The notes under the pieces are model-generated. The model saw only the letters and a program-made list of their open reading frames with translations, did no database searches and was not told the DNA's origin. 64,000 bases of DNA, taken from Trichosphaerium sp. ATCC 40318 (lineage: Eukaryota; Discosea; Flabellinia; Trichosidae). The DNA is taken from assembly GCA_038496445.1 (NCBI GenBank), contig JALMLS010000507.1:496001-560000 (forward strand). The letters are read 5' to 3'. Made by a program: the position numbers and the translations under genes. Each line of letters begins with the position of its first letter. Positions within the stretch are counted from its first letter, which is position 1. Shown here piece after piece: positions 1-12,564 of this stretch.

Positions 1-2960
1 TCTACCTGATACTTATGTAGTTAATGCTATTGCTGTTTCTTGGTCTTTTGATATTGTCTTTTTGGTACAACTTCATAGTGGCCTTGAATCAAGGAAAGCA
101 GAGATGAATAAAAGGTTAGATTGAAGCTTATGGTTTTTTTTTTTTAACTTATTTTTTCTTCAGATGGAAAGATGTCAGAGATATATTCGCTAATCCTAAT
201 ATCTGTAAAATATCATTTGGTATGAAGCCACAATTAAAAATATTGTTCTCCTACAATATAGAAGGTAACTGAGGCTTTAAAAACCTTTAAACAAAAATAG
301 TTGTTAAACGAATCTGTAGTGAAGAATCTATCCGACCCTAAAATTGCTGCGTGGATGATAGACTCTGATGTAAATAAAGACAATACATTGTCTCAGATGT
401 ATAAAACATACGTTAACAAAATACCAACAACAAATGTCGCAAAACAACACGAGTATTCAATTGTGAAGGTGCGCTACTCTGATCTTTTTTTGCTTTTTGG
501 TTTTACTTAATTTTTTACAAAGGCTATTGAGTCGTATGCTGTTATGGCTCATCTTGAGAAACGTTGGAATACTAAGGAAGAAGCTGAATTGTACAGAACC
601 ATCGAAATGCCTATTCTCGAAATATTGAGTAGAATGGAGTATTTAGGTATTGGCTTTGATGACAACAAATACACGACTATAAGACGTAACTTAGAGGTGA
701 CTTATTTGTTGGATAACATATTTTCTTGTTATTTTCTTACTTTTGATAGGCTAAAATTGCAAACTTGGAGCGTCGTGCATATGCTATAGCTGGTATGGAA
801 TTTAATATAGGGACACCTGATGACGTGAGGTATGGAGGAAAAAACTTCTTACTGGCTTGGCTCTGGAGGAGCCCAAATGCGACATGTTGTTTACTTTTTT
901 TATAGCTATGTTTTATGGGAAAAACTTGGTATTGAGTACCCAAAAGGTTACGTCAAACGGCCTCAGGCGAAGATGAGGTACATTTTTAGTAATTTTGTAG
1001 TGCCAAGTATGGCTTTCTGCGATGAATGCTTATTTATTTGTGTAGACGTGTTCAAAAGAGTACTAACAAGGAAGTACTGATGGCTATTCGTCATAAGAGT
1101 AAATTACCTAATATTATCCTTGAATGGCGTAAATTGAGTCATACTATTAATACATACATTGATTCTTTACCTAAATTTGCTTTCCCTCGCAGAGTAAGAA
1201 ACAACTCTTTTTTACTTTTTCTGAAACCAACTGTTTTTTTAACGTTGTTAGTCCATGCAAATGAAGAGAGTTTATTCTACGTGTTTACAAACTGCATGTC
1301 CTACTGGAAGACTAGCTTTTACAGATCCTAATCTCCAGGCACGTGTTATATTATTGAAGATTTCTTGTTGACATTCTTTAGTCAATTACTCATTCGTTTG
1401 ATTTTGTACCTGTTAAAGGAACAAAAACATCTCAATATTCATCATCTTCAAAGTCTCCTGATATGTTTCATTCACCAACAAATTCATCATCTCCTACATC
1501 TCCAGCGTTAACACCTCTGGGACCAGTGATAAGGATAAACATTCGTGATTCTTTTTGTAGCCAAAAGGTATTTTTTCTCTTTTTTCGCTTTTCTGAATCT
1601 TAAACTCAATGTCTCTGCGTGTTACGTTATTCTCATATTTTTACTAGGGTTTCCAACTTATATCCGCTGATTATTCACAGTTAGAATTTCGTATATTAGC
1701 TCACTATGCACAGTACGTAGATTGTTTTTTTAGGCTTTTTTTTCTTGTTTTGTGTAATGCAATACGTGTTAACTGGAGTACCAGAGATGAAAAATTGAAT
1801 AGTACTTTTCATACCAAGGATGACATTTTTAAGAACGTAGCCAGTATTTGGCTTAATAAAAACCCAAACACAATAACAAAGGTAACCGAAACAAAAAGCT
1901 TGAAATTTCCATACTTCTCCTTAACCAATCTTCTAAGGAGGAGCGTTCTCATTGTAAGCATATTGTATATGGTATCCTTTATGGCATGGGTATTGGTAAA
2001 CTTGCAAAGGATCTTAATACAACATACGATAATGCAAAGAAGCTCAAAAAAGAGTTTAAAGATAGATATCCAGGGTACATTTCAAACTAGAAAATTTCTT
2101 TTTAACATCTAATGTCTCGACTAGTGTTAAACGTTTTCTGCACCGCGTAATAACGGAGTGTAAAGATTGTGCATATGTAGAGACTCTTTTAGGACGCCGT
2201 AGATATCTAAGGAATATTTATGCGAGCAATGAGAGCGATAAACAGCAAGCTAAGCGTCAAGTATGTTCTCTTCTCATTTTTTCTTTTCTTTTTTTTCTTT
2301 CGGTGCTTGTTCGTTTATTTTTTGTTCAGGCTATCAATACTCTTTGTCAAGGATCTGCAGCTGATATTGTAAAGAAAGCTATGATCAATGTTATGAAACG
2401 ATTCAATGCGCTTAAACTGAAAACAAGGTTGTTATTACAGATCCATGATGAGCTTGTTTTTGAAGTACCTAATGAAGAGATGAGTATTGCTATCGTACGT
2501 TCCATTTTTACGAAGACTTTTGTTTTTCAACTCTAGCATTTAATCATACGCAAGCATATGATACGTCTTGTTCGTATTTGATCTTGTTGTTATGCCATAG
2601 ATATTTTGTAGAAAACTTCATTTTTGCTTTACACAATTGTTCTATGAAATGTAATGCATAAGTTGTTGGCATTCAGTACATTTCTTGTGTTTTGTTGGAC
2701 AATTGTGTAAAGTAATATGGATAGGAAGCAGCTATTTCTTGTGTTATTTCTCTATTTTCTTATCTCTCGTATCTTTTATGAATTTTTTTTTGTAGGTTGA
2801 AATTAAACGTGAAATGGAACGTGTTGTTTCGTTACGTGTTCCTTTACCTGTAAAAATAGAAACAGGTGTGTCTTGGGGTTCTCTAATTCCTACTGTTGTG
2901 GATACACCAGAGAATAGGTTATCACAGAGTCCTATAAAGCAGTTCTCAAAATGGATTTAA
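1..2960 (+). CDS. POLQ-like: Family A DNA polymerase, POLQ/POLN type, 3' part (5' end outside window)
   Basis: This is the C-terminal polymerase half of a nuclear family A DNA polymerase, the type used in theta-mediated end joining or lesion bypass. The first exons (1-300) resemble a degenerate 3'-5' exonuclease fold. Palm and finger motifs follow in order: motif [15 protein letters not shown] near 1663-1710, the O-helix segment [16 protein letters not shown] near 1965-2020, QGSAADIVK near 2348, and motif [13 protein letters not shown] near 2435. The protein ends at TAA 2958-2960. At least eight short introns interrupt it, with donors such as GTACGT. One intron (about 2494-2795) is unusually long and contains a hairpin. 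A Ser/Thr/Pro-rich insert (about 1430-1530) lies before motif A. No helicase domain is visible because the window begins inside the gene. POLQ and POLN cannot be told apart here; the family call is firm. Confidence 0.9.
2627..2712 (+). other. Intronic hairpin with 14-base perfect arms
   Basis: Inside the ~300-base polymerase intron, CTTTACACAATTGT (2627-2640) is the exact reverse complement of 2699-2712. An inner stem GAAATGTA (2646-2653) pairs with TACATTTC (2677-2684), and ATGC (2654-2657) pairs with GCAT (2669-2672), leaving a small loop and a bulge. The whole could fold as one imperfect stem of about 85 bases. Pairing is seen directly; any function (small RNA precursor, splicing structure, old foldback element) is inference. 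Confidence 0.5.
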
Positions 2961-3566
2961 AAAAAACCTTCAAATCTTTGAACCAAAAAAAAACGTGTAT
3001 CATAAAAAAAAATATAACCATACAATAAACCACAATGTACATAACAACGAACTTTTTGTTTTGGAAAGTGTACGTGGCAACTGTTTGCAGATGTCGGCCG
3101 AAAAAAGACGAGAGACTGTCAAACGCTCCTGTTGAGGTTCGTATTTAACCAACGTACCGTGTGAACCGAGTTTTACATAACAATGCAAAGGGAACGACCA
3201 TTTTTGTCAAAAAAAAAAAAGTCGAACGAATTCCTTATTTGTAAACAACCGCAAATAACTAGTTTGGTGACTTATCTCTTAGTGTTAACATCTGGTACGT
3301 TGTTGCAGGTTCATTTTGTGTCAGAAGTTTCCAAACCTGACTATCGTGCGTAGAGGCTTCGAAAATTACTGTTAATATCTTGTTAGACGTATAATAGCTG
3401 TTTTAAGGAAAACAGTTAAAATAGAGTAGTTTACGTACTAACTTTGCTGATATTTAATTGCCTACGCCAATAGTGTATTTTAACAACATTGTCAGTACGT
3501 TAAAAAATTTTCGGCGCAAATAAGCTTTTTCTAACCCGTTTTAAGATAAACGCGTATTTACGAGGA
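2961..3566. other. Intergenic region between polymerase and propeller-SH2 gene
   Basis: AT-rich, with A-tracts right after the polymerase stop that are compatible with a 3' UTR and polyadenylation. No gene, tRNA or strong repeat was recognised. The second half should hold the promoter of the gene starting at 3567, but no core element stands out. Confidence 0.5.
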
Positions 3567-6500
3567 ATGGCAAACAGAAACGCGTTTTCCTTCTGTACAG
3601 AACTAGATAGCGTAGTACCGACTCTATGGAACAATAAGAAGTTTCATAAGCTTACCGGGTTGGCTCTAGTAACACCAAGCCATGTTTTGGCGACATACAA
3701 TGAAACTGGATGTTATGTAATTTTCGACATCGAAACGAAAGAAGTACACCCTGTCACTATGCCTAATGGGTTTAAGAGTTTTACAAAACCTATATTTGTA
3801 GATAATTGTATATTCTCTGCACATGAAGGGTCTTATGATGGTGACTCTTATGGAGTTTATAGTATTAAAACAAAGGAAACAAGTTTCATAAAGTCGGAAA
3901 CACATAAGCCAACTCTTGGTGTTATATCTTCTAGTACGTGTTGTGTTGTTGTTACACAAGATTGTCTTTATACATACCATGTACGTTTGATCATACTTTA
4001 GTGTAAATTAACTGATCACGTGATTTTTTCTAGCTGCCAGATGAGATACCAAGTAAAATATACTCCCGGACATCTTCGTTTTTTGTTCCAACACCAAGCC
4101 TTTCTACAATTTCGTCAACATTTGTTCTAATAAGTTCTTACGACAGGTACTACTTTTTTCATCAAAATATGTCCATATATCCTGATACAAAAAAGTAGTT
4201 GAATTGTAAAGTGTTGTAATCAATTATTTTTTGAATTTTATTACCAGTTCGTCATGGGTGGTTTCTAATATTTTGCTACTCTTTAGGTTCCAGTTATTGA
4301 ATAGAAAGGGTGGTGACTTGATTCTAGAGTGCAAATTATCAAAAATTACTGGAGTGTATGTGTTGTAGTTGTTGGTTTGTTATTCTAACTACCTTTGTTT
4401 TTAGAAAAATGCCAGCCACTTTTTTGCACATTTTTCTTTCACTACCTTACATAATTGGAGTAACGTCAGGACACATCATAATTTGGAACTCCACATGCGT
4501 GGAAGGTACGTATTTTAAGATAAACAACAAAATAGAAACGAGCTGTTAATGACATTAAGAAAGATCACTTGTGTTCACTTACATTTTTGTAGTTCCGCCA
4601 ACTATTATAACACCTTCTTCATTGATCACAACTGGTCTTGTGTATAGTAAATCCAACGAAGTATTCCTATCCATAGGGTGTGTTAATGGCCAAATATACA
4701 TATACAATATTGGTTTGGGGACTTTAGTGCAAGTACGATTCCAATTACCCACGATTATAGGAAAAGAACATTTTGTTTCTTATCAATATAGGCTATACAC
4801 GATGTACCTAAAGGAATTGGCCAACCATTTGAAACAGCGGCACTATCTCGATTTATGCAACAGCTTCGAACCACAGCAGTTAAGGTAAAGAATAATACAA
4901 AGTTTGTGTTTTGCTTAGTACTTTTTAGGTTCTTGCAGAATATGGAGAATTCCTTTTAGGAACATCAGACCATGAACTCACTTTTTGGAGCCGTATTACA
5001 AACCAAAAAGGTAAGCTCACACATATATCTTACAAGTTGCAACAAAGCCATACGCCACTGAGCGGTGTAGAAATAGCGCAGCATGTGTTTGCTCTTTTTT
5101 TTTTGGAAACAGTCTAACGCTTTGATAAAAATAGAACCCCTTCGTTCCAAGATATTTAAAGATACAATCAAAGACATCGCTGTTGGAACTGATAATAATG
5201 TGATAACAGTATTACTATCCAAGAAAATAGTTCAACTTCAGGTCCCTGACAAGAAGCTCAAAGCTGCTCAGAGAAAGGTATATGCCCAAAAATGTTCCTT
5301 ACCTACTCAAGCACACTAGGAACTGACATCAAATTACCTACCAAGGCTAAAAGTAGACCTTAGAAACATTAAAGATCCTAGAACAAATTGTTCAAAAATC
5401 ACAGTTCTGAAGTACATGGTGTCGGTAAGGCAGACCCCATAATTTTCTTTTGTTGCTTGTATTTTCAACTAAACTTTTTTTATTAACAGCTCCTTGATTA
5501 CATCCATGGTGTAGCTGCAGGAAAAGTAAGCATAAAATCTCTTCTCTATATTCTGTATTCTATATTCTACTGCGATCTCATTGTTTTTTTAGATTGATGT
5601 TCAAGATGTTATGACTGTTCTTCGTCAATCGTCGCTCACAATACAATCTCTAAATATCCCATTAAATAATCCGCATGTCTTCAGTAGACTTGTTGATGTA
5701 CTTGGAGCATATGATACATTCTTAAGATCTCACAAAGATCAATTTTGGTCATACTGGACTAAAAAGAAACAAGCACGTGCTCAAATTGAGCATACAAATT
5801 CACGATTGACACGAGAAGTTGTTCGACTATCAAAAATTTATGGTAAAAAAGGATTTAGACAAGGGTATGTTATGAGTTCTCTTAGTTGTACTACGTAATT
5901 CTCTAACATTTTATAGTTCTGGTTACTCTATAATTGATTCACCTGAATACGATCCAACAGACGAGTCCTCAAAAGAATTGGGTGTTTTCTTGACCAAGTA
6001 TGTAAAGTTGCTTCGATTTCTCTGTACAATTGTTTGAGTTATTTACTATCAATTGGTATTATTTTTATCTTATCACGTGGCTAGGTTGGACGAACAAGAA
6101 AAGAACGAACAGTACTATGAATTATTCTGGGATTCAGAAGCTACAAAGTTCTGGAAGGACAACTTTAGTACCGTAAGTGAAGTTCATGTTACCCTTTTTT
6201 TTGTAAAGACTTCATTAGGTTGCACTTGCGCAATGGGATGTATTTATAGCTGTAAGTCGAAATTATCTACTTGTTTACTAACAGCACAAGGCACTTCAAA
6301 CGAATTTGGCAATAACTGAGCGAGATATAAAAAATCTCAAGCGCGTCCTTGGTATGTGTACAAAAAACAAAAAAATGCAAACAATTTCTTAACTCACAAT
6401 TTAATTAGATTACAACGACGCTGGATATGTATCTGCACATACGTTCGCTTCGTTCTTGGAAGGAAATGGACCATTTTCTGAGTGTATAGAAAAGGTAAGG

Positions 6501-8440
6501 CCACGTTTTAAACCTACATTTAAACTAAACCAAAAATAGATGAACTGTTATTGTACAAAGGCATGGTTCCAATGGTATGCCATAACTACACATAAGTTAT
6601 TCGCTATCTTACATGTTTTTAGGTACCTTGATCACGATGAATGCTGTTTTCTATTAGAAAAAAAGCCTGCTGGAACAGTCATAGCACGATTCAGCAAGTA
6701 ATCTAAAAGTTGTTTAACAATTCCTTAAAACTAACCATGTTTCGCTTAGATCTCAACCAGGAAATTTCGCTTTTGCTGTTAGAACTGATAAGGTAATATC
6801 TAAATAGTTAAATGATTCTGACATGGTATAGAGTGTTGAAAGGTGGCTTGTCAAGTCGTCAAATGGTAAACTAGTTTTTTTACTCATTTTTTATTTATTA
6901 AAATACTAGGAATGATGTGTGGTGATTTCAGGTCTCCTACTGTGCCAATGTTCCCAAGTCTGCAAGAATTTGTAAGCTATTGCCACAAGACTACATGCTT
7001 AGAACATCCTTTCGATGAAAAATGGCCTTCAGAGAGGTAAGCTGTCACACATTGTCAAGTTTCTAACATATGGTTTTTTAACAAGTTGGTTTACTGGTAC
7101 TCTTGACCAAGTAAGTGTATAATTCGTTGTCTAACAGTCTCACGTGGTTTTAGAATTTGACAAAAGAGCTTCTTTCAGAATCTCCAGAAGGCACTTTTCT
7201 GGCTAGGATAGGATCAAAAGGTTATTACTATGTACGCACTTACTTCTTTCTATTTTTTGCTTCTTTCTAACGAACAAAGTATTTCTTTATGGTTTGGTGT
7301 TAACTGGATTTTTTGATATTAGGTAATGGCATACAGAGAAGGAGATAACGTTCTTCAAGAACGTGTTTATCCAGAACCTGGAAAGTTCACTGTTAAAAAC
7401 TCAAAAGGTTTTAAGATATGTAAGTCGCACTGATTACTTCGTCCTCTACTATTACTTCTATGTGACTTTGTTTTTAAAGCTGTTATTAGATTTTGTACCA
7501 ACAATGAAAGAGTTTGTTGAGAGTAGAAAAGCACGTTATCGCATTCCTTTAGCTAGCTACCTAATAGAAAAGAAAAAAAAGCAAAGCTACATTCCACCTG
7601 ATGGTGATAAAGAAGAGTTACCATCATATGGTAAAATAGCAACTCGACCATTATTACATACAAATGAAGAGACAGATATAGTAAACAATGATAGAAATCC
7701 ACAGGAGTTTAATGATTTCTCATCAATAACAGTTAATAATAATAAAAAAGAAAGTTCATCAGATGACGTAGACGTCTCATCTCCAAAGGTACACAGATTA
7801 CTTCTTTGGACTTTTTTGCTTATGCGCACGATAACAGCACTGACTGATATCTTGTATACTTTGGGGTTATATAAAACCTCTTGTAGGGAACCCTACTTTC
7901 TATCTTCAACCTGTGACATCTAGATAGTCCTTATTTTTTGGATGGTAAGTCAAGTTGTAGAAAGTAACTTGCGGGATATCCAAATCCACAGCAGCAAGAC
8001 ACAGCTAGCATGAATTCATTGGGTAATGGTCTATGTAGTAAATAGTATTCTAGCGCTTGTAATAGATTTAGTGGCACCTTAGAACACCATCTACCAGATA
8101 GACCTACCCAATAAATTCTGTGAACAATCGGAGCTCTGTATTCTTAACAACTTGACTGTCATACCCTCTTTTTAAAGTATGTTTGCTTGTCATACTAACA
8201 CTCTTTTTGTAGATAAAGCCGATAAAGATTAAGAAACATTCAAGAAACAATTCTTTCCTTAGTTTTAGAAAAACTTCTCTTTCATCTCCAAAAAAATCAC
8301 GTGTTGTAGTAAAGCAAAAAAGAAAAGATAGCGAAGGAAGTGGAAAGTCAATAAAGAGTAATAATACTAAATCAAAGAAATCAAAGAGTAAAGAAAAGAA
8401 AAAATCTACAACAATGGAATTTGAGGATTACTCACTGTAA
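3567..8440 (+). CDS. Beta-propeller-like protein with EF-hand-like module and two SH2-like domains
   Basis: Signalling adaptor of unusual build; exact role unknown. The first third (3567-5280) reads as a WD40/propeller-like series of short beta-rich blades with W/F and G repeats. The reading frame then continues through phase-0 introns (about 5281, 5426, 5527) into a helical region (5600-6170), an EF-hand-like stretch LDYNDAGYVSAHTFASFL (6409-6460) and an SH2 domain (6575-7035) containing PAGTVIARFSK, where R is the expected phosphotyrosine-binding arginine. A second SH2-like unit (7085-7550) has EGTFLARIGSKGYYY, also with R. The tail (7500-8440) is Lys/Ser-rich and low complexity, probably nuclear or disordered, and contains a 424-base intron (7789-8212). 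Helical bundle plus EF-hand plus SH2 recalls Cbl and STAT organisation, but a propeller in front is not part of those families. Start is the first ATG of the continuous frame. Domain order is solid; family name is not. Confidence 0.75.
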
Positions 8441-8929
8441 AACAATAAAAAGAAAACATCTCAAACGTTTATCTCTTTTGTTGTATTTATACCTAATACA
8501 TTGCCCTGATGTCAAACCTCTCACTGTGTAGTTTTACATACAAGTTGTTACTGCATTAGTTCAACATTTATCATATTGGGTGCTTACCCTAGTGAGTTGC
8601 TAGATGATAGCTAAGAATCTTATATTGGCACGAATACCTGTACATGTTTGGAATAATAGAGCGCAAAGGTGGTATTGTTTGTATAATATTTACCAATGAA
8701 TAGTCCTTTGGATATAGTGGTGATGGTAAAAACAAGTTTTTTGCTATGGGAGGTGGGTACTAGATGCTGAGATGTAGCAAACGTATTTAATTTTTACTTT
8801 TATAAATTGGTGTTACAGCATTTCTAGAAAGGCGTGCATGTAAAAATTAGCCTTTTTTGTGAGCGAGAACGATGACACGAGAATCAACAAAAAAATTGAG
8901 TGAAATACAAACAGCAGTCTGGTTTTTTT
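8441..8929. other. Convergent intergenic region
   Basis: Lies between two genes that end facing each other (plus-strand stop at 8440, minus-strand stop at 8930). It contains AATAAA-like and A/T-rich stretches suitable for 3' ends on both strands. No gene or repeat recognised. Confidence 0.5.
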
Positions 8930-11472
8930 TTATGGTCCTTGTGTTTCTTCATCAGAGTCATCATCAAGAGGAAGAATCTCAATATCATCATCTTCTTGAT
9001 TAACTATAATAGTATGTCCATACTCTCCGTTTGTGTCACCACCTTTTGAAGCACGTGCTACCGCCTCTTCAGCTCGCTTTAAAAGAAAAGTTAGAGATTT
9101 TTTGCCATTGTATTGTTTGATTTAAAACGCACTTTCTTCCAATCCATACGGAACACAAGTACAGAGAATATAATAAATACTCCCCAACTCGCAATAGTAA
9201 GACCTGTAAACATACCCAGGCTATCCATATGACCCAAAAATAGAAGCATAGCTGATATTGGTAAACCAACAAAAAAATATGAAGCCATGTTCGCAATTGC
9301 GCCAAGATGCTGTCTACCACAACCACGAATGACACCTTATAACAAAATATTAGACCCTCATCCGTTGTGCATTTAATAGCTATTTCTAAAGAGACAGCGT
9401 TGCCATAACGCTTACCTGAGATGACTCCTTGACCATGATCTGAAATTATAAATATTACTGTAATGAGAAGTGTTTTTGCTACTTCTTGCACAACAGGAGC
9501 ATCATCAGTATATACTTTAGGTATAACGTTTCTCAGTGATAAACACAAGAGTATAACTACAGCAACAAATACCATTGTGATACACAACGCATAGATTGCT
9601 GCATTTTTTGCCTTTTTAGGTTGATTTGCACCTATTTGTGAAAGTTATTTTTGCTCCTGATTCAAGTACTATCTATCATACCTAGTAAATTTCCCACGCG
9701 TGTATTAATACCAATGGAAATACCCAAAGGTAATTGATAGGCCAGTGAAAGTATATTAAGAACAATCTAAGAATCAGTAAGAACGCAAGTGTTGGTGTAA
9801 CTATAAAAAAAAAAAAACTACAAAGATAACATGCATTGAACGAAGCGAGCATATTTGTTCCTCCCCATCTACGATTTTTGTTAATGGTTATTTAATAAGT
9901 AGGTTAAATATGTATCCGTACCCAGCAAGCAAAGCACTTAATTCAAAAGCCCACCTAACAAAAAATATTAAAAAAAATGTTCAGCAGTGTTGATTGAAAA
10001 AAATCATGTGAGAAAAATTTGTTTTTTCTGCTGATAAAATGCTAGCTACATACCATTCGCCACAAGTCATAAAAGTACCAGCAATAGCAAGTTTTAAGAA
10101 TTGAGGTAAATCAGAAAATGCTTCTTTTGTAAATCCTCCCCATGTCATCTTGTGTAACCCTGTGATCAAAATATACGCTAAAAGAGCAATAACCGAAACA
10201 CCAAATCCAGCGCTCTGTGAAGAGAAAGTATAAGTACAAAGCAGTAGCTATACCTTAGCAAACATTATAGAATACTTGATTGATAGATCTATCAAGGTTT
10301 AAGGCGTTACGTACCATGCCAATAGGTGCTGCAATATAGCCGAATTTTAAAGGAAACATCATGGCATACGTGAATAAACCATGAAATAGAGCACCAACGC
10401 CACTTGCTATAGTCATAGGCCACACTATGTTTTGATTTTGTAGATATCTTCTTAGAGCTTCAAAAGTAGCGAAAGGAAGTAGACCTACAACAATTAAGAA
10501 GTGTTGTTTTAGTGTTTTTTTTTCCTTCTTTATTCATATTTTTCTTGATTTCGTTTGCTTATTTTCAAAAATTATACAACAACAAGTACCTAATATCATC
10601 CATGTTGTATATATCCCGGTATACCTGGCAACTACAGGGTCTTGTCCGATCAAAATTAAAAAACTTTCAGAAAAGCACCTTAGATATCAGTTAGTAAAAT
10701 ATAAAACTAAACTTTTACGATCAACAGTGTACACACTGTAATATTCACATACCACATACAAGCGCAGATAATACTATAAACATATACAACTATAATACCA
10801 CGCTGTAAAGTGACACCTATTGCCTTAAAGTTCTCTAAAGTTGCAAATCAGTCAACAAACCAATCAAAAAAAAAAAAAATTATAAAGAGGAGACTCACTC
10901 GCGCCAAACTGCTGAGAACAAAGTGTATCCATAGCACTTAATAATCCTATAATTACAGAAAACCCAGTAACATTACACCACATGCTGAAGAGGTGTCAGT
11001 TCAGAGATTTCTGAAACAGCGTATAAAACAATCTACGTACACTGACAAGCCTACTGCGGCTAACATGGAGGGTTCTTTGGTAGTTGTGGTGCCGTTTACG
11101 CTTATACTACTATTTGAAGCTATAGGCGGTTCATTTTGTGTGTAACCGTTCTCAGCTTCATCTAAATGACCCACTAGTATCACATTTACTACTCCCATTA
11201 TCATCATAAAGAAAAAAGCCAGCGTTATTGGTCCAGCGAGCCTAAAAGTATCAGAATATATTTCTATGAGCGTATATAGCGTTAAAACAAGCGTACTTTA
11301 CGAGTAGAATTACTTCTGAGTATAACTCGCCCAAAGACATTGACAACGAGCAACAACCTTTACCGCTCTCGCTTGAGATAGTTTCATCGTCTTTAGGCTC
11401 AAAATTATCAAGCTCAACATTGTCTTCGTTTAGAAGGCCAACACCTGCTTCCTCGGTAGGGTTCGACGCCAT
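8930..11472 (-). CDS. MATE family multidrug and toxin extrusion transporter
   Basis: Polytopic membrane transporter that exports cationic or organic compounds in exchange for H+ or Na+. It starts at ATG 11472 with an acidic cytosolic N-terminus, followed by GELYSEVILL and a first helix. The next exon carries ILVGHLDEAEN and AAVGLSVMWCNVTGFSVII, then SAMDTLCSQQFGA, the classic N-lobe MATE signature. About twelve hydrophobic segments follow, spread over some ten exons with introns of 45-100 bases. A long extracellular loop with N-x-S/T sites (about 11090-11160) sits between helices 1 and 2. The C-terminus is acidic (EILPLDDDSDEETQGP) and ends at TAA 8930-8932. Location is plasma membrane or vacuole by family knowledge. 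Substrate is unknown. Confidence 0.9.
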
Positions 11473-12564
11473 TTATGACGTTTGTAATCTCAAGTTTATT
11501 ATTTAGTGAAGGATTTCAATAAATTTCTTGAGTCAGCACATGAATTCACAGATGGAGAGACTTTATTTGCCCGCATTTTTTATGTTCTGATTTATTGGAC
11601 TTATATGCCTATATTTTGTATATTGGAGTTGAATTCACACATGGATCAGTTTTGTCGATACAAAACGTGACATGTTTCTATTTTTTTTTTTAACTGAGCG
11701 TAAGTTTATAGCATAACAGATGAAAAAGCCTTTGCCAGTTTGGCTTGTTCTAGTACTACGAAGCAAATTGGTACATTGTTAAACCATCATTTAAAACAAA
11801 TAAAACTCTTTAACCTGTTGTTGTACTGCACGTACTTATAGTTCCGCCAACAGCTATAAACTATGATGCACGTGCTCAGTGCAAAGGAACTAGTGGCGAA
11901 AGAAAGATCCTAACACCGGTTTTGTGGACGTAATCTATGTCCAAAATGCGTATGTCAGCAAATTGTACAATTTCTTTGCCAGAAAGCAATTCGGATAGAT
12001 TGCAATACAATTGCTCTACGTTCTTTTCCCTATTGCAACGAATTCGGCGATATTTATAACTCTTGACTACGAGGAGCTTAGTTTCTTGCCTTAAATGGGC
12101 GATACCTTTTATGGCTTTTTTGGCAATGTTAATAAATATTAAAATGAAAAAGTAAACACATATCGAAAAGTCTGACAAAATTCACTGGAAACACACATTA
12201 AACATTTATTAAATACTTGTTTTCGCTGCACTATTCGTACTTGCTAGCGCCTTTGGTCCAGCCGCATTAGAGGAGTAAGGACCGACAAAGTGTTTCTGTT
12301 GCTAACAAATTGTATCTAGATACTCTTGGCTTGGAACGTGATATTCATTGTTTTAAAAAAGGGTTTATTTACAATAGTTATTGAGGAACTACGGCTACTG
12401 TCCATATAAAGATATGTGAGTATTTGTTTCCGTCTCACTATAAAACTTTTATCTTAAACCAGTGGTCATTGGAATCGTCGGTTGCACATCTGATTCAGCA
12501 CATATGACTGTCAAAAGATTTGTAACCTAAGTTTTGAACAAACGTCAGTACACACAAAAAAAAA
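11473..12564. other. Intergenic region with one weak ORF
   Basis: Upstream of the MATE gene and downstream of the SPFH gene (both minus strand). The only coding-like stretch is a minus-strand frame at 11876-12140, described separately. Otherwise AT-rich DNA with homopolymer runs and no repeat or RNA gene that I recognise. Confidence 0.4.
11876..12140 (-). CDS. Weak hypothetical ORF
   Basis: An open frame without a good ATG encodes a basic stretch (KAIKGIAHLRQETKLLV) followed by ELLSGKEIVQFADIRILDID and a stop. Composition is protein-like, but no family is recognised, no clear upstream exon is visible and there is no start codon. It may be a terminal exon of an unrecognised gene or chance. 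Confidence 0.2.

Noticed and set aside
3000-3188. Minus-strand 62-codon frame in the first intergenic region
   Set aside because: No ATG at its start, no domain, and sequence typical of non-coding AT-rich DNA.
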